A DNA stretch of 19,856 nt. Origin: Beroe ovata (taxonomy: Eukaryota > Ctenophora > Nuda > Beroida > Beroidae). The position numbers and the translations under genes are program-made. Below the pieces are notes generated by a model. It was given only the letters and a program-made list of their open reading frames with translations. It searched no databases and was not told the DNA's origin. This document shows positions 9,221 through 18,559 of this stretch, in pieces. Numbering within the stretch: position 1 is the stretch's first letter; each line of letters opens with the position of its first letter. Location: the NCBI GenBank assembly GCA_946803715.1, contig CAMPET010000352.1, positions 23,602 through 43,457 on the forward strand. Reading direction: 5' to 3'.

Positions 9221-12200
9221 GCATGGTTGGCTATGGGTGCAGAATCCTCAAGGTTTCAGTTAGAGAAGGGTGAATCATACCTCAGCTACTACTGCATAAC
9301 TATCAGAGAAACAAACACTATCCGGGTGATCCATGCTAACAAGGACACCAAGGATATCATCCGAAAGGTATTCTTCCCTACATTCTTTCTTTTTTTCAGT
9401 TTCACTTGCATGTTTTTTGTGAACACGTGTTCTTCTTGGGCCTTGCTCAATATAAGTATTTATGATATTGAGGAGCACATATTCTTCTCATTCCAATGAA
9501 CAATGAACATGTGAGTGCTTTTTCAGGTGATAAAATGCAATTGGCCCCCTGGCATAGCGCATGAGGTAAGCACAGCGACGTTTATCAAAAATGGAATTTT
9601 GAAAGAATTCAAATCATAACAGTATTGTATCGTACACTCACACATTCATTACCCGAATCTAGCTTGACGAAGGCGGTTACTGGGAGCTGAAGCTGAAGGG
9701 AACCCCATTCTGGAACTCTTTCAACAGTGAATACGCACTACGAGTCCATCGTCTTATCTGTCTCCTGATACAGGTGTGTGTGTGTGTGTGTGTGTGTGCG
9801 TGTGTGTGTGTGTGTGTGTGTATCACACCACGACAACACGTGTAACTTTGACATCATTGATTAGATAAGAAAACTACACAATACTACTTACCACGAAAGT
9901 TGCTAAACTGCAAACGAGCTCCCTGCCACACACACACAAATGTCCGATTCATGCGAGCTCCATGTTAAACCTATGTTTTGATCCAAACACTCCTCATCCC
10001 TCCCCAGGATCTATATGCAGGGGGATGGGAGATAATCATTGCCAGCGATCTGTCACGAGTANTGTGTGTGTGTGTGTGTGTGTGTGTGTATCACACCACG
10101 ACAACACGTATAACTTTGACATCATTGATTAGATAAGAAAACTACACAATACTAGTTACCACGAAAGTTGCTAAACTGCAAACGAGCTCCACACACACAA
10201 ATGTCTGATTCATGCGAGCTCCATGTTAAACTTATGTCTTGATCCAAACACTCCTCATGCAGTTCCACCCTCCCTCCTCCAGGATCTGTATGCAGGGGGT
10301 TGGGAGATAATCATTGCCAGCGATCTGTCACGAGTACGTGATCTCAGTACGTTCTTCTTCAAACGACCTGCTATTCCCATCAAGGATGCTGCTAATGTGC
10401 ACATCTTCACAATCACACTCAGGTATAGTGACATGACATATGAACTGAAAAACTCCCGATATTGGCTGGTCAATTGTGTAAAACAGTTTTTTCCAAACTA
10501 TCTCCTTAGATAGCATATTTTAATGCAACGCAATTCCAGTGGTGATAATCTGCTGTACCTTACGAATATACCAAAAACAACGAAGTTTGAGCTTGTCAAA
10601 CTGCTGAATGAAAGTTGGGGGAAAGGTGTGCGAAAGGTAAATAATTGGTGACATCATTCATTTTTCATTTTGCATTTCGCCGAACAATTTCACTTTGCTA
10701 AGCAATGAACATTACCTGAGCTGTGGATTTCCATAGGAAACATACTGCAAGTCGGGTATCGTGATATCGCTGGGAGGGAAACCCTGGCTGGACGTGAAGA
10801 GTATGTCTGCCGCCGCGCGCTCCGTCCTGCACAAGATGATAAACTACCTGGGAATGGTAGGGTGGGAGCTCATTACGACCGCCAGGGTGAAGAACTCCCG
10901 GGACACGCTCTTCTTCAGGAAAACCAGGGCTGCTCCAGCCATCAATGACTTAGTCAGGAGCTTCTTCAGGTTTGGGCGACCACGTGACCCCCTTTCCAAC
11001 ATAGCTGTCTCCTGATAAATAGTGGGTCGGTGATCCCCAGATTTACTCCGCCGCCCTATCTTCCCACTCCATTCCCCTTCCCCTCTCAACCATACCTGTT
11101 CCAATGAATTTAGTTTCACTCTCACTCTTTCCTCCTCCCCCACTCTCACTCTCCCCCCCCCCATTCAGTCTCAGTGTAAACGGCAAGGACCGACTACGAA
11201 TTCTCCACTCCTCCATTCCTTCCATTGTCGAGGACCTCCGTAACATAATAACAGTAGGCTGGGAGGGAGAAATACTGTCAGAGGTAAGAGAAAAAGCTGA
11301 CATTTATCATGATATGAGTTATGAACAAGAGAGAGCTTGCTTAATATATGGTAATTCGATGCTTAAGTTGTTGAATTCCACCATATTAAGCAACAATATA
11401 TGCAGCAACAATTTAAGTTATATTGTGTCATCTTGTCTATAAAATGTTTGGCTCGTGGTACAGGCATCTATGGATGTGTCACAGAATAGTATGCGATGAA
11501 CTACATAATATATTGAATTTGAAGTCATGATTCTAGATATTCTAAGCATTCTAGAAATGGTTGTGAAAGTTCTAGGACAATCAGTAATTATTACGCCCAC
11601 TTTGAAGCATAATTTCCATTTCTGTGTGATTAAACTCAGACTGTTCCTAATCAGTGCAGATGAAAGAGTCAAGAGATACGCACATAGCATTCTCGTAGGG
11701 ATATCATCATACATATTTATATAGTGCTGCATGGACACAAATTGCGCCATTAAAGCGCCTTAATCACAACCATATAACCACCTATATTGTAACCATGGCA
11801 CCACTACGGAGTAAGCTCTTTCAAAAAGTTCATAACCCTCATGATTATGTTGACTATATTAGCATTCACACACGGAATCAATGGTATCTTCATGGCCAAA
11901 TATCGTATGCCTAATAATCAGTACTCACAATGGTAATATGTAACATGGTCACACTTACATGTTACATGGTAACATGTTCCATGGTAACATGCTAACATGC
12001 TAACATGGTAACATGTAACATCTCTCTGCAGTGTCTGAAGAACGGGTGTCACGAGTTTGAGATCAAGGGAAATCCTTTCTGGTGTGAGAGTACGGAAGCG
12101 ATACAAACCCGGTACCTCATGATACAGATCCTGGAGAACCTCCTGGAGAAGGGATTCCGGGTCCAGACTGCAATCAATCCCTCTTCACGTCTTCTCAATA

Positions 12201-15200
12201 AGGGACTCCTTATTTTCAGGTATATTCTTCACTCGATGAATATGATCCATTCGGTTTCAGTGTTAAACTGCACGATAGGTTGATTAAGCGATTCCCTATC
12301 ACGGTTCCCATCATCTATATCGAGTACTCAATCTGGGAGCACTATTGAAGATGTTAGGCGGGACCTATAATATCTGAGTTAAAGATTTCTCTCGTGGATG
12401 CAAATTCTTTATTTTGATTCTTCTTCATTCGGCGCACAACATCGCAAATCCAATAGTGTCATGCTCATAAGAAATTGTGATTGAAGTATGAGTTATGAGG
12501 ATTGAATTATTCACGTGCGCTGGATGATCAAAGGTACTCTCATTGTGGTTACTATAATATACCTGCAAAGTCTGTGCACGGGAGTTTGGGACAGGCAACT
12601 TTCTGCTGGCCTGCACAGCACAGACTCGTGATGCCAAGCTCCCTACCGTCACATTGTGCGCCCTGCTCCTCGAAGTATGCTTCCCACGCAGAGTGGCAGC
12701 AGTACCCCCCATAATAGTACACATTGGGGTAATAAGGGGGACAACGTCCTGAAATATCGTTAATCAGCGTCTATAATTAGTCTATAATAAGTTTATAATT
12801 AGTCTATAATAGCATCTATAATAGCATCTATAATAGCATCTACTAGGTCGAACTTTAATCCAACTTTAGTCACATATATCAGTATGTCTGACGATTGCAG
12901 TTCGCGATTTTCGTGGCTCCGAGTATCGCTATGGAAACCTGCTGGATAGCCGGTATCCGAACACGGCACATCCGGACACTCAACATAGTTCTGATCCTGG
13001 CAGTTTTCACTGTCAATACGTAACTCCTCCATGGTGGCAGTGTATTCAGTGTGACAGCAATATCCGCCAAACAAGTAGACGAATGGGTGTGTCAGCGGGC
13101 AGAGACCTGCAATTGGGATGGGATCAGTGCAATCACACTCACAAAGAGTAGTATAAGGCTATAAAAATCTGGAAAACATGATATTGTGATTTCTCAAACT
13201 ATTGAAAAACAGATTCAACTCAAGGGATAATCGAAACCTTGTTGGGATAGTAGGGGTAGATGGATGAAAACTATCAAGAGTATAACTGGGGACTGCATTT
13301 CTACAAAAATTGGACGTGAAGTCACATGCAAAAATGTCAATATTTTCTCGGAACTGATCAGTTCATATCACAATCCAATTTATATTGGGGTGAGATTGAG
13401 AAGAATAAGCGAGATGTTGAGAGAGGGAGAGACCGCCAGTGATAACTACAAAATCAGCTCCGCACCTCACGAAAGAGCGTCACTATATCATTGTGAGAGA
13501 AGGTGGCATGGAACGGAGTCTTCTATATTCAACAGTATTCTGTAATCAACAGGGTTCCACACTTAACAATCGCGGCAAATAAAGGCAACAATATATCATT
13601 GAAGTATGTTGCATCTATGGTTACCTAAGATGGTAACACAAGTTGAACCATGTTAAGGTCATGGTAACTCATGTTAAACCATGGTGCTCCTGTAAATGGA
13701 GAGTGCGGATGTGACCTCATTTATATGCAGATGCATGCTTTAGTACAGTTTCAATGAAGATGACGGTTTATTGACAACTGCTCAATCAGCAATTGTCGAT
13801 ATGCCAGCTACAGCTGTGCTCATTTGCAATTGTGCTCTACTGCAATTTTGGTTTAGAATGGAGATAACTACCAGTGGCTCCAGACGATAACACTCACAGG
13901 GATTAGGGTCAGTAAAAACAAAGAGTCAGTTGAGCTGGCCCCATAAAATGATGCAATGGATGCAACTGCATCATCTTTATGGAGATCACCTATTTCAACC
14001 TACCCCTTCAGACGCCACTATAGGATCAATTCTGTGCCAATGAAGTATCCCTTATGTCGACTTATTATAGGGGTAAATATGCTAATTATGAATCGCTCAC
14101 ACCCCCAGTCTCCATTGTCTTAACTTTTCAAATTGAACGTGTGGGCTTCATATTCACTCAATATTTAAATCATAGTCATATGCACTATGCAGATTGAAGT
14201 TCATTCATCTGTTCAATGCAAATCACGTGTCGACTTACCCACTGTCCACACGTGTACAACGTTACCCAATTAAAATCCTGCAGGAAAGTCATTCCAACAC
14301 ACTTGACGGTGATTTGCATCAGTTTTGATGAGAACGATAGAATACGGATACTCAACTCGCCGGATGAATTCAACAACTGCGTCAGATCTGTTATACAGGT
14401 ACAGCTGTGGTAGTTCCCTGCTCAATGCTCATTTCAAAGTATCACTGATGATAATGAAGTGTGATAATTAACGTGGATCTTTTGGATCGCGGTGAGCATA
14501 TGCAGTATGAAACCGTTCTGAAAGTGAAAACTGAAAACTGCTGAGTTCTCGATTCCCGTTTTCAGGAGCGTTATGGTGCGAGGGGAATTGTAAAGGAGTC
14601 GACGTTTCGACGAGCATTTGATTTCAAGATCCGAGGTCAGCCCTGGAGTGGGCAAAACGTGCACGATGGTATAGAGGTCAGGAGCATGCTCTGTCATCTT
14701 CTCCAAAAGGTGATTTCATACTGCAGCCATGGACCATATTCTTCCATACGGTCAATTATCAAGTGCTAGGCGTACCATACACCAGCTAAACGCACCATAA
14801 TTTGAAATTTCACACCTCACTCACAACCTAAGCGCACGCTACATCTGAGTTTACCTTGCACAATAAGTTATCGACTCGGAGTATTTCTGGTGTAATTAGA
14901 TTCTTCCCTCACTTATGCCAATCCTTGGATTAGAAAATCGATATCCATTTTTTTGCTATGTTTGCAGTATACCCATACACCTCTATAGATAAGACTGTGG
15001 ATTCCTTGATCTAACGCTATCTTATCTCCCGGTTCAATAGGTAGCGCTTAAGGGGTGGAGGGTGGTGCTGTCCACCGATGTCACCAGCTGTTCTGTGAAG
15101 AGTGATGACCGTAAAGACCATCCACAGGTACAAGTTTCACTAAATTAACTCTATTTTGTAACCTTAACACGATCAGGCAGCATCCATGATGATGCTAACC

Positions 15201-15419
15201 GGCAACCGCGTAGGAACTGTCCCAGTCTGTTCGCGCGTTATTCTCGACAGGGTCTATAGTGCCACCCATGCAACGCAATACCTCTCAAAGCGGCTGTGAT
15301 AATATCTCTCTTAATCTCATTATATGCTTCAGGACGTACAGAGTTGGTATCTCATGAAGACTGACATAGTTAATAGAGCCATCTCAAAATGGAAAAACCC
15401 CACTGGCAATAGCACTTGA
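9221..15419 (+). CDS. 3' portion of an uncharacterised tandem-repeat protein (twelve exons, 498 codons to the stop)
   Basis: Exons: 9221-9367, 9527-9565, 9663-9773, 10283-10422, 10540-10636, 10737-10969, 11175-11283, 12032-12219, 14284-14398, 14566-14709, 15041-15127 and 15333-15419 (TGA). All phases agree and the total is 1497 bases. Counting from 9221, residues 63-178, 179-292, 293-393 and 394-498 are four diverged repeats of about 115 residues, preceded by half a repeat (1-62). Each repeat has G-x-P-W/F (KGTPFW, GGKPWL, KGNPFW, RGQPWS), then GW or GF before a strand (GGWEIIIASD, VGWELITTAR, KGFRVQTAIN, KGWRVVLSTD), a D-x-x-FF/LFF motif in the first two, and then an I-x-x-DRLRIL-like strand and helix. 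Phase-2 introns split repeats 1-3 at matching places, a sign of internal duplication. The pattern recalls uncharacterised repeat proteins of fungi and other eukaryotes (memory only). The exon-6 donor is gtttgg; read-through would end at 11015. The start lies upstream, possibly at 482, 3682 or 4645. No signal peptide or membrane segment is seen. Function unknown. Confidence 0.85.
9774..9820. repeat. (GT)n microsatellite at a splice donor
   Basis: The repeat begins directly at the donor after exon 9663-9773, so the donor itself is part of the tract (CAG|gtgtgt). A second GT tract at 10063-10088 follows the N at 10062 and is the duplicate copy of this one. Confidence 0.93.
9821..10336. repeat. 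tandem duplication of intron plus partial exon, joined at an N
   Basis: Copy 1 (9821-10061) and copy 2 (10089-10336) are near-identical over about 245 bases, each preceded by a GT tract. Differences are scattered substitutions and small indels. Both copies include an acceptor and the same 18 codons (DLYAGGWEIIIASDLSRV). Copy 1 stops at GTA-N followed by a GT tract (N at 10062), while copy 2 continues into the full exon and a proper donor. This most simply reflects two alleles placed in series at an unresolved microsatellite, not a biological exon duplication. Confidence 0.9.
10008..10061 (+). pseudogene. truncated duplicate of exon 10283-10422
   Basis: Eighteen codons identical in protein to the start of the real exon, with synonymous differences (CTA/CTG, GGA/GGT), end at an N without a donor. 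It should be omitted from the coding model. It is probably an assembly duplicate. Confidence 0.85.
11927..12020. repeat. degenerate ACATGGTA repeat
   Basis: Many imperfect copies of AACATGGTAACATG-like units, partly self-complementary (CATG cores), sit just upstream of the acceptor of exon 12032-12219. A related patch lies at 13615-13690. Confidence 0.7.
12408..12413 (-). terminator. poly(A) signal of the nested gene
   Basis: Canonical AATAAA on the minus strand lies 11 bases past the stop codon. This is close, but it supports 12425-12519 as the terminal exon. Confidence 0.65.
12425..13298 (-). CDS. secreted protein with two cysteine-rich domains, nested antisense in the intron of the repeat-protein gene
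   Basis: Four minus-strand exons, 13298-13238, 13106-12939, 12748-12563 and 12519-12425, give 170 codons including TGA. Introns are 131, 190 and 43 bases, all phase 1, so each domain is one symmetric 1-1 exon. Exon 1 encodes a signal peptide (MQSPVILLIVFIHLPLLSQQ). Exon 2 holds a domain with LCPLTHPFVY and GGYCC but only six Cys. Exon 3 holds an eight-Cys domain (CPPYYPNVYYYGGYCC, CDG, LCC, CPKLPC). Exon 4 is a 30-residue hydrophobic/Thr-rich tail, without a clear anchor, ending LCAE. The CP...YCC...CDG...CC...CP..C layout matches a Cys-rich extracellular module I know from marine invertebrate secreted and lectin-like proteins; I know no established function. Exon 2 could extend upstream to 13158 in frame (adding CECDC), but the signal-peptide splice fits better. 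Two donors are atypical (gtttcg, gtttcc). The whole gene sits in the 12220-14283 intron. AATAAA follows the stop. Confidence 0.82.
12771..12845. repeat. TCTATAATAG tandem repeat
   Basis: Units of about 12-15 bases (ATAATTAGTCTATAATA, then three of ATAATAGCATCT) lie in the second intron of the nested gene. The minus-strand ORF tail reading repeated DAIID across it is an artefact. Confidence 0.85.
13299..14283. other. intron sequence upstream of the nested gene
   Basis: Rest of the host intron. No further Cys-rich exon was found. The minus strand just above the nested start has a CCAAT (near 13309-13313) but no clear TATA box. A plus-strand 93-codon ORF (13264-13545) overlaps the signal-peptide exon antisense and is not convincing. 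Confidence 0.5.
13615..13690. repeat. degenerate ATGGTAAC/CATGTTAA repeat
   Basis: Imperfect direct and inverted copies of CATGGTAAC and CATGTTAA resemble the patch at 11927-12020. They may be a dispersed short repeat. Confidence 0.5.
15231..15257. repeat. isolated copy of the TCGCGCG...TTCTCGACAGGGTCTAT element end
   Basis: Sits in the last intron of the repeat-protein gene and shares TTCTCGACAGGGTCTAT with copies at 16506-16521 and partly at 16642-16665. It suggests a dispersed element whose end carries this motif next to a CG-alternating tract. Confidence 0.6.
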
Positions 15420-15652
15420 TGGAAAATTGTTCTGAGAAATGTTGCAAGCGTTGAACGGTAGTTTCAAAATATCATCTGTGAACTGAATGATGATAACAAC
15501 AATGATATTTAAAGAATTAATTGTGTCTCATATACCGTGTTTCACGATTAATAGTGTGTGTGACTAAGAGTAAGACTGAGACGACTAACTTAAACTATCA
15601 AAATATCGTGCATCAAACCATGCTAATCGTAACGCAATGCAAGTGGACGTTC

Positions 15653-15658
15653 AATAAA
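15653..15658 (+). terminator. possible poly(A) signal of the repeat-protein gene
   Basis: AATAAA occurs 233 bases after the stop at 15419, with no earlier canonical signal seen. This would give a plausible short 3' UTR. Confidence 0.45.
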
Positions 15659-15659
15659 G

Positions 15660-16000
15660 TATACCGTGATTTTGCGTTGTTTGATCGAATTTTAGTTTCC
15701 ATTTTGCTCATGCTTTTAGTTTATAGTTATCAATAGTAATACTCAGTAAATGAAAGTAAGTTTCTTAGTTACATTTACAAGTATACTCACGCTTACAATT
15801 TGAATTACTGAAATAGTGTAATGGTAACACTAAATGATTAATATTATGAATATCGCTCTATCAAACTGAAACTTAAAGATCCAAATCGGCAAATCCCATT
15901 CCCTTATGAATATTCTATTTCTAATTCATTCAATTTTACAAATCAATCTTAAATTACATGAAATCTTATGATTTAACTTTAATGTGTTCTCGATCACTTT
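15660..16000. other. AT-rich spacer, nothing recognised
   Basis: Low-GC sequence with no ORF, splice signal or repeat of note. Confidence 0.6.
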
Positions 16001-16103
16001 GCGTGACACAAATAGTAATACTCCGCAAGCGCTGCGCGGCTCCTTTTTACACTTTGCGTCATATCAAATTCAGATATTGTCAATGTCAGATTTTATCTAA
16101 CCT

Positions 16104-16166
16104 CTGTTTCTAGCGCGCATGCCTTGCCTTCATCGAAGGCCGAAGCATGGTCGGCGCGAGAAACAG
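16104..16166. repeat. GC-rich long hairpin
   Basis: CTGTTTCTAGCGCGC on the left pairs imperfectly with GGCGCGAGAAACAG on the right. The centre GCCTTC-ATC-GAAGGC forms a perfect inner stem. The whole 63-base unit is a near palindrome in an otherwise AT-rich area, like the core of a foldback or miniature inverted-repeat element. Confidence 0.65.
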
Positions 16167-16409
16167 GTCAGGTAATATAACACTGACACTGATATAATGC
16201 ATAACATCTGACAAGGCAGCTGGGCCTAGCGGCTTGCGCCATGAGCAAAATAAACTCACGCCATGTGCATGTGCAACGAAATTCTGAATCGATAATATTG
16301 ATATTTGATAGTCATAGACTGCACTGTGCACACGCGTTGCGCGCCCCTTATTAAGTTTTTACTCAGTCATGATCTGAAAAGTCGTAAAAACCACGGAGAC
16401 GCACAGCGC

Positions 16410-16690
16410 GGGAACATTTGTCGGGCGATGCCAGACCGCTGATGCAAGCCGCGAAGCGGCTTGCGTCAGCCGCTGAGGATAAGTTGCGCGCGCGCGCGAC
16501 GAAATTCTCGACAGGGTCTATCATCGATTGACAAGGGAACATTTGTTTGGCGATGCTTATAGACCGCTGATGAAAGCCGCGAAGTGGTCTGCGTCTGAGA
16601 ATAATCAATAAGGTTCATGCGCCGTGCGCGCGCAAAACGAAATTCTCGACAGGGCCAGGGTCTTATCATCGATCGACAAGCGAACATCAA
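16410..16690. repeat. tandem repeat with period about 125-145 bases
   Basis: Copy A (16410-16534) and copy B (16535-16679) share GGGAACATTTG, GGCGATGC, AGACCGCTGATG, AGCCGCGAAG, a CG-alternating tract and GAAATTCTCGACAGGG, then TCATCGATTGACAA-type ends. A third copy begins at 16680 and decays. Copy A also holds a perfect nine-base-stem hairpin (16444-16464, GCAAGCCGC/GCGGCTTGC with loop GAA). Minus-strand ORFs of 74-81 codons across this block are repeat-derived. Confidence 0.75.
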
Positions 16691-16748
16691 AAAAGTAGAC
16701 GGAGACCCTATCCTATCGAGAATTTGGTTTTCGCGCGCGCGCGCGCGG
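16627..16748. mobile_element. MITE-like element with inverted ends
   Basis: The left end reads GCGCGCGCAAAACGAAATTC then TCGACAGGG...GGGTCT. The right end is its inverse complement (AGACCCTATCC then ATCGAGAATTTGGTTTTCGC then a long CG run). Arms of about 40 bases are about 80% alike by eye. No coding capacity and no clear target-site duplication were identified, so classification as a non-autonomous DNA element is inference. Confidence 0.5.
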
Positions 16749-16902
16749 CGTAAATTTATTCAGTATGAGTATCAAGCCTGAAGCCGCTTCGCAATTTGCA
16801 TTTATAGCGCGAGCGGTCTAGCAACGCCAGAGAAATAGTGGACAGATAATGCATCCGACAAAGTGTCCACTAGGGTTGACAGATATAATTTTATATATAT
16901 CA

Positions 16903-16920
16903 GGGGGCTGGCAAGCCCCC
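16903..16920. repeat. GGGGGCT/AGCCCCC hairpin
   Basis: Perfect seven-base arms surround a GGCA loop. It is followed closely by GGGCCCGAAGGGC and an N at 16973. It belongs to the same GC-rich repeat cluster. Confidence 0.65.
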
Positions 16921-17258
16921 CGCGGCAACTGTAGGAAATGTTGAACGTGCGAGCAAAAAGGGCCCGAAGGGCNGACTTCTTCAAGTTCAACAATTTTTAA
17001 ATTGTATTTGTAATTGTATGATACAAATGTACACTATCGCTGAAGCAATGTTCCGGAGCCTAACAATCTCATACTTTCATGACGAACTTTAAGTTTATTG
17101 AACACTAGTTATGATCGAGTATCTTTGTCGTAAAATGATAAACACGTGCATTTGTGTGGAAACGGATGCATATTGCATTGCGCGCAATTTCATATTTTAT
17201 ACGGCAACATGCAAAGACTCCTAGTCCTTGCATCCATCGGGTCGATTTTTCTTTGCAG

Positions 17259-17443
17259 AACACTGTAGCAGCAAGTTGAAGCAGGTCAGATTCAAAGAAC
17301 ACACTTGCCCCCACGAGCTCACTAAAATTCGCGTTTTTCATGGCTTTTATGCTATCAATAATGGATATGTGAAGTTTGATTTTAAACTAAAAGTGGTACG
17401 AATTCACCCCTGGTGCTTAAGCAAAATCCAGATTAGTTCCTGA
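17259..17443 (+). CDS. weak candidate terminal exon
   Basis: A strong acceptor (tttttctttgcag) is followed by a frame open for 60 codons to TGA at 17441. It reads SSKLKQVRFKEHTCPHELTK, then FHGFYAINNGYVKFDFKL. No domain is recognised, no upstream exon was found, and there is no nearby poly(A) signal. The antisense ORF (17105-17341) is equally long. Treat as unproven. Confidence 0.2.
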
Positions 17444-18540
17444 GATGTGAGAGTGTGTACGTGTAATAATTTGTTCAGGATTTCAAAGACAAAAAGTAGC
17501 TAAACTTAATTCATATCACTTCACTCATCACGGGCATCAAAAACAATGTCATCACTACTAGACATAGGGTTTCTCTAAAAAGTTTCATATAAAACATAAA
17601 AAAAGCAGGATGGTCGGAAACTAAAGTATGGATGAGAGACTATTTCTTGTCCCAATATTCATTCTTGTCTTTATAGTCATTCACCGTGAATTTCACGCTA
17701 GCAGAAACGAAAGTTCACCAGCCCATTTGCATTTCCTAATTCCACAAAAATAAATCCGATAGCGGGTTTAATTTTCTCAACGACCAATCTTAGGATGTTT
17801 TTTCATCAGGCAATACTCAATTAGAAAAAGATCTCTCTACTGGTGAGAGAATCTAGCTACAGGGAGGATTAACAGCTAACTACATCCAGGTAATCTCTGA
17901 TCGTGAAAATTAGGGAGAAAACCCACGCAGTCGGCACGAAGTTTCAAGATAAAAGTGAAATCAGCTGAACTTTTAATTAAAATTAACTAGAGCACTATTA
18001 TATCATGAGCATAGAGATATCCATATCATATTCGACTAATTATATCGTAATTCTCAACTAGATATAACATCAAATGTTATTATTATTCACATTATGTCCT
18101 CTATAACCTATCAACATGACTTGTATTGAATATATTATATCAAAACGAGTTAGCTCCTTGGAAATATTGTTTAAGTTCATTACAAAACTATATGCTCCGG
18201 TATGCGTATATTGGTGTAGACCAACTAGAGAGGGAAATGGCACTGGATTTTTTTTCTGTCACTCAAGGATACTACCATCCCATCACCATTTTAGTAAGAT
18301 GGAATGACTCTTCTACAAGCTATGAAAGAGCCCCTTCTGAGATCTTTTCAAGATAATAAACCCCTTCGGATGGATGAAGCGCCTAAATATGTTCACACAC
18401 ACACAAACCTTCATATAATTCTTATCTGGGAAGGTTTGTGAAGTATCAGTCATGTCCGATCAATCCGCGCACACACAAACACACAAGTTGTACATTTGGT
18501 GATATACTAAAATGAGTCCCAGGCAAACTTCACCATCACA
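17444..18540. other. AT-rich stretch with one weak ORF
   Basis: No confident gene. A plus-strand frame at 18126-18356 (76 codons, including YAYIGVDQLEREMALDFFSV) is the only protein-like item. It lacks splice support and could be a transposon-derived remnant or chance. Confidence 0.4.
18402..18440. repeat. perfect 11-base inverted repeat
   Basis: CACAAACCTTC and GAAGGTTTGTG flank a 17-base loop and form a compact 39-base hairpin. Function unknown. Confidence 0.6.
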
Positions 18541-18559
18541 CCTCCAACCAGCATAAACT

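Noticed and set aside
10008-10336. True tandem exon duplication in the repeat protein
   Set aside because: The first copy ends at an N without a donor and the second is nearly identical including the intron, so assembly duplication is simpler.
10844-11164. 106-codon minus-strand ORF rich in Gly/Arg/Glu
   Set aside because: Antisense shadow of exon 10737-10969 and of the pyrimidine tract before exon 11175.
11043-11303. 86-codon minus-strand ORF
   Set aside because: Antisense of exon 11175-11283 plus the polypyrimidine tract.
11418-11750. 110-codon minus-strand ORF in the intron 11284-12031
   Set aside because: No recognisable domain, no splice support, AT-rich composition like the surrounding intron.
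13123-13158. In-frame upstream extension of the nested gene's second exon (adds a CECDC peptide)
   Set aside because: The acceptor at 13107/13106 joins the signal-peptide exon in perfect phase. The extension would begin in phase 0 and would not.
16363-16690. Two minus-strand ORFs of 74-81 codons repeating a CRSMIDPVENFVARAR-like peptide
   Set aside because: Translation of the tandem non-coding repeat. The units are 125 and 145 bases, so the frame is not preserved between copies.
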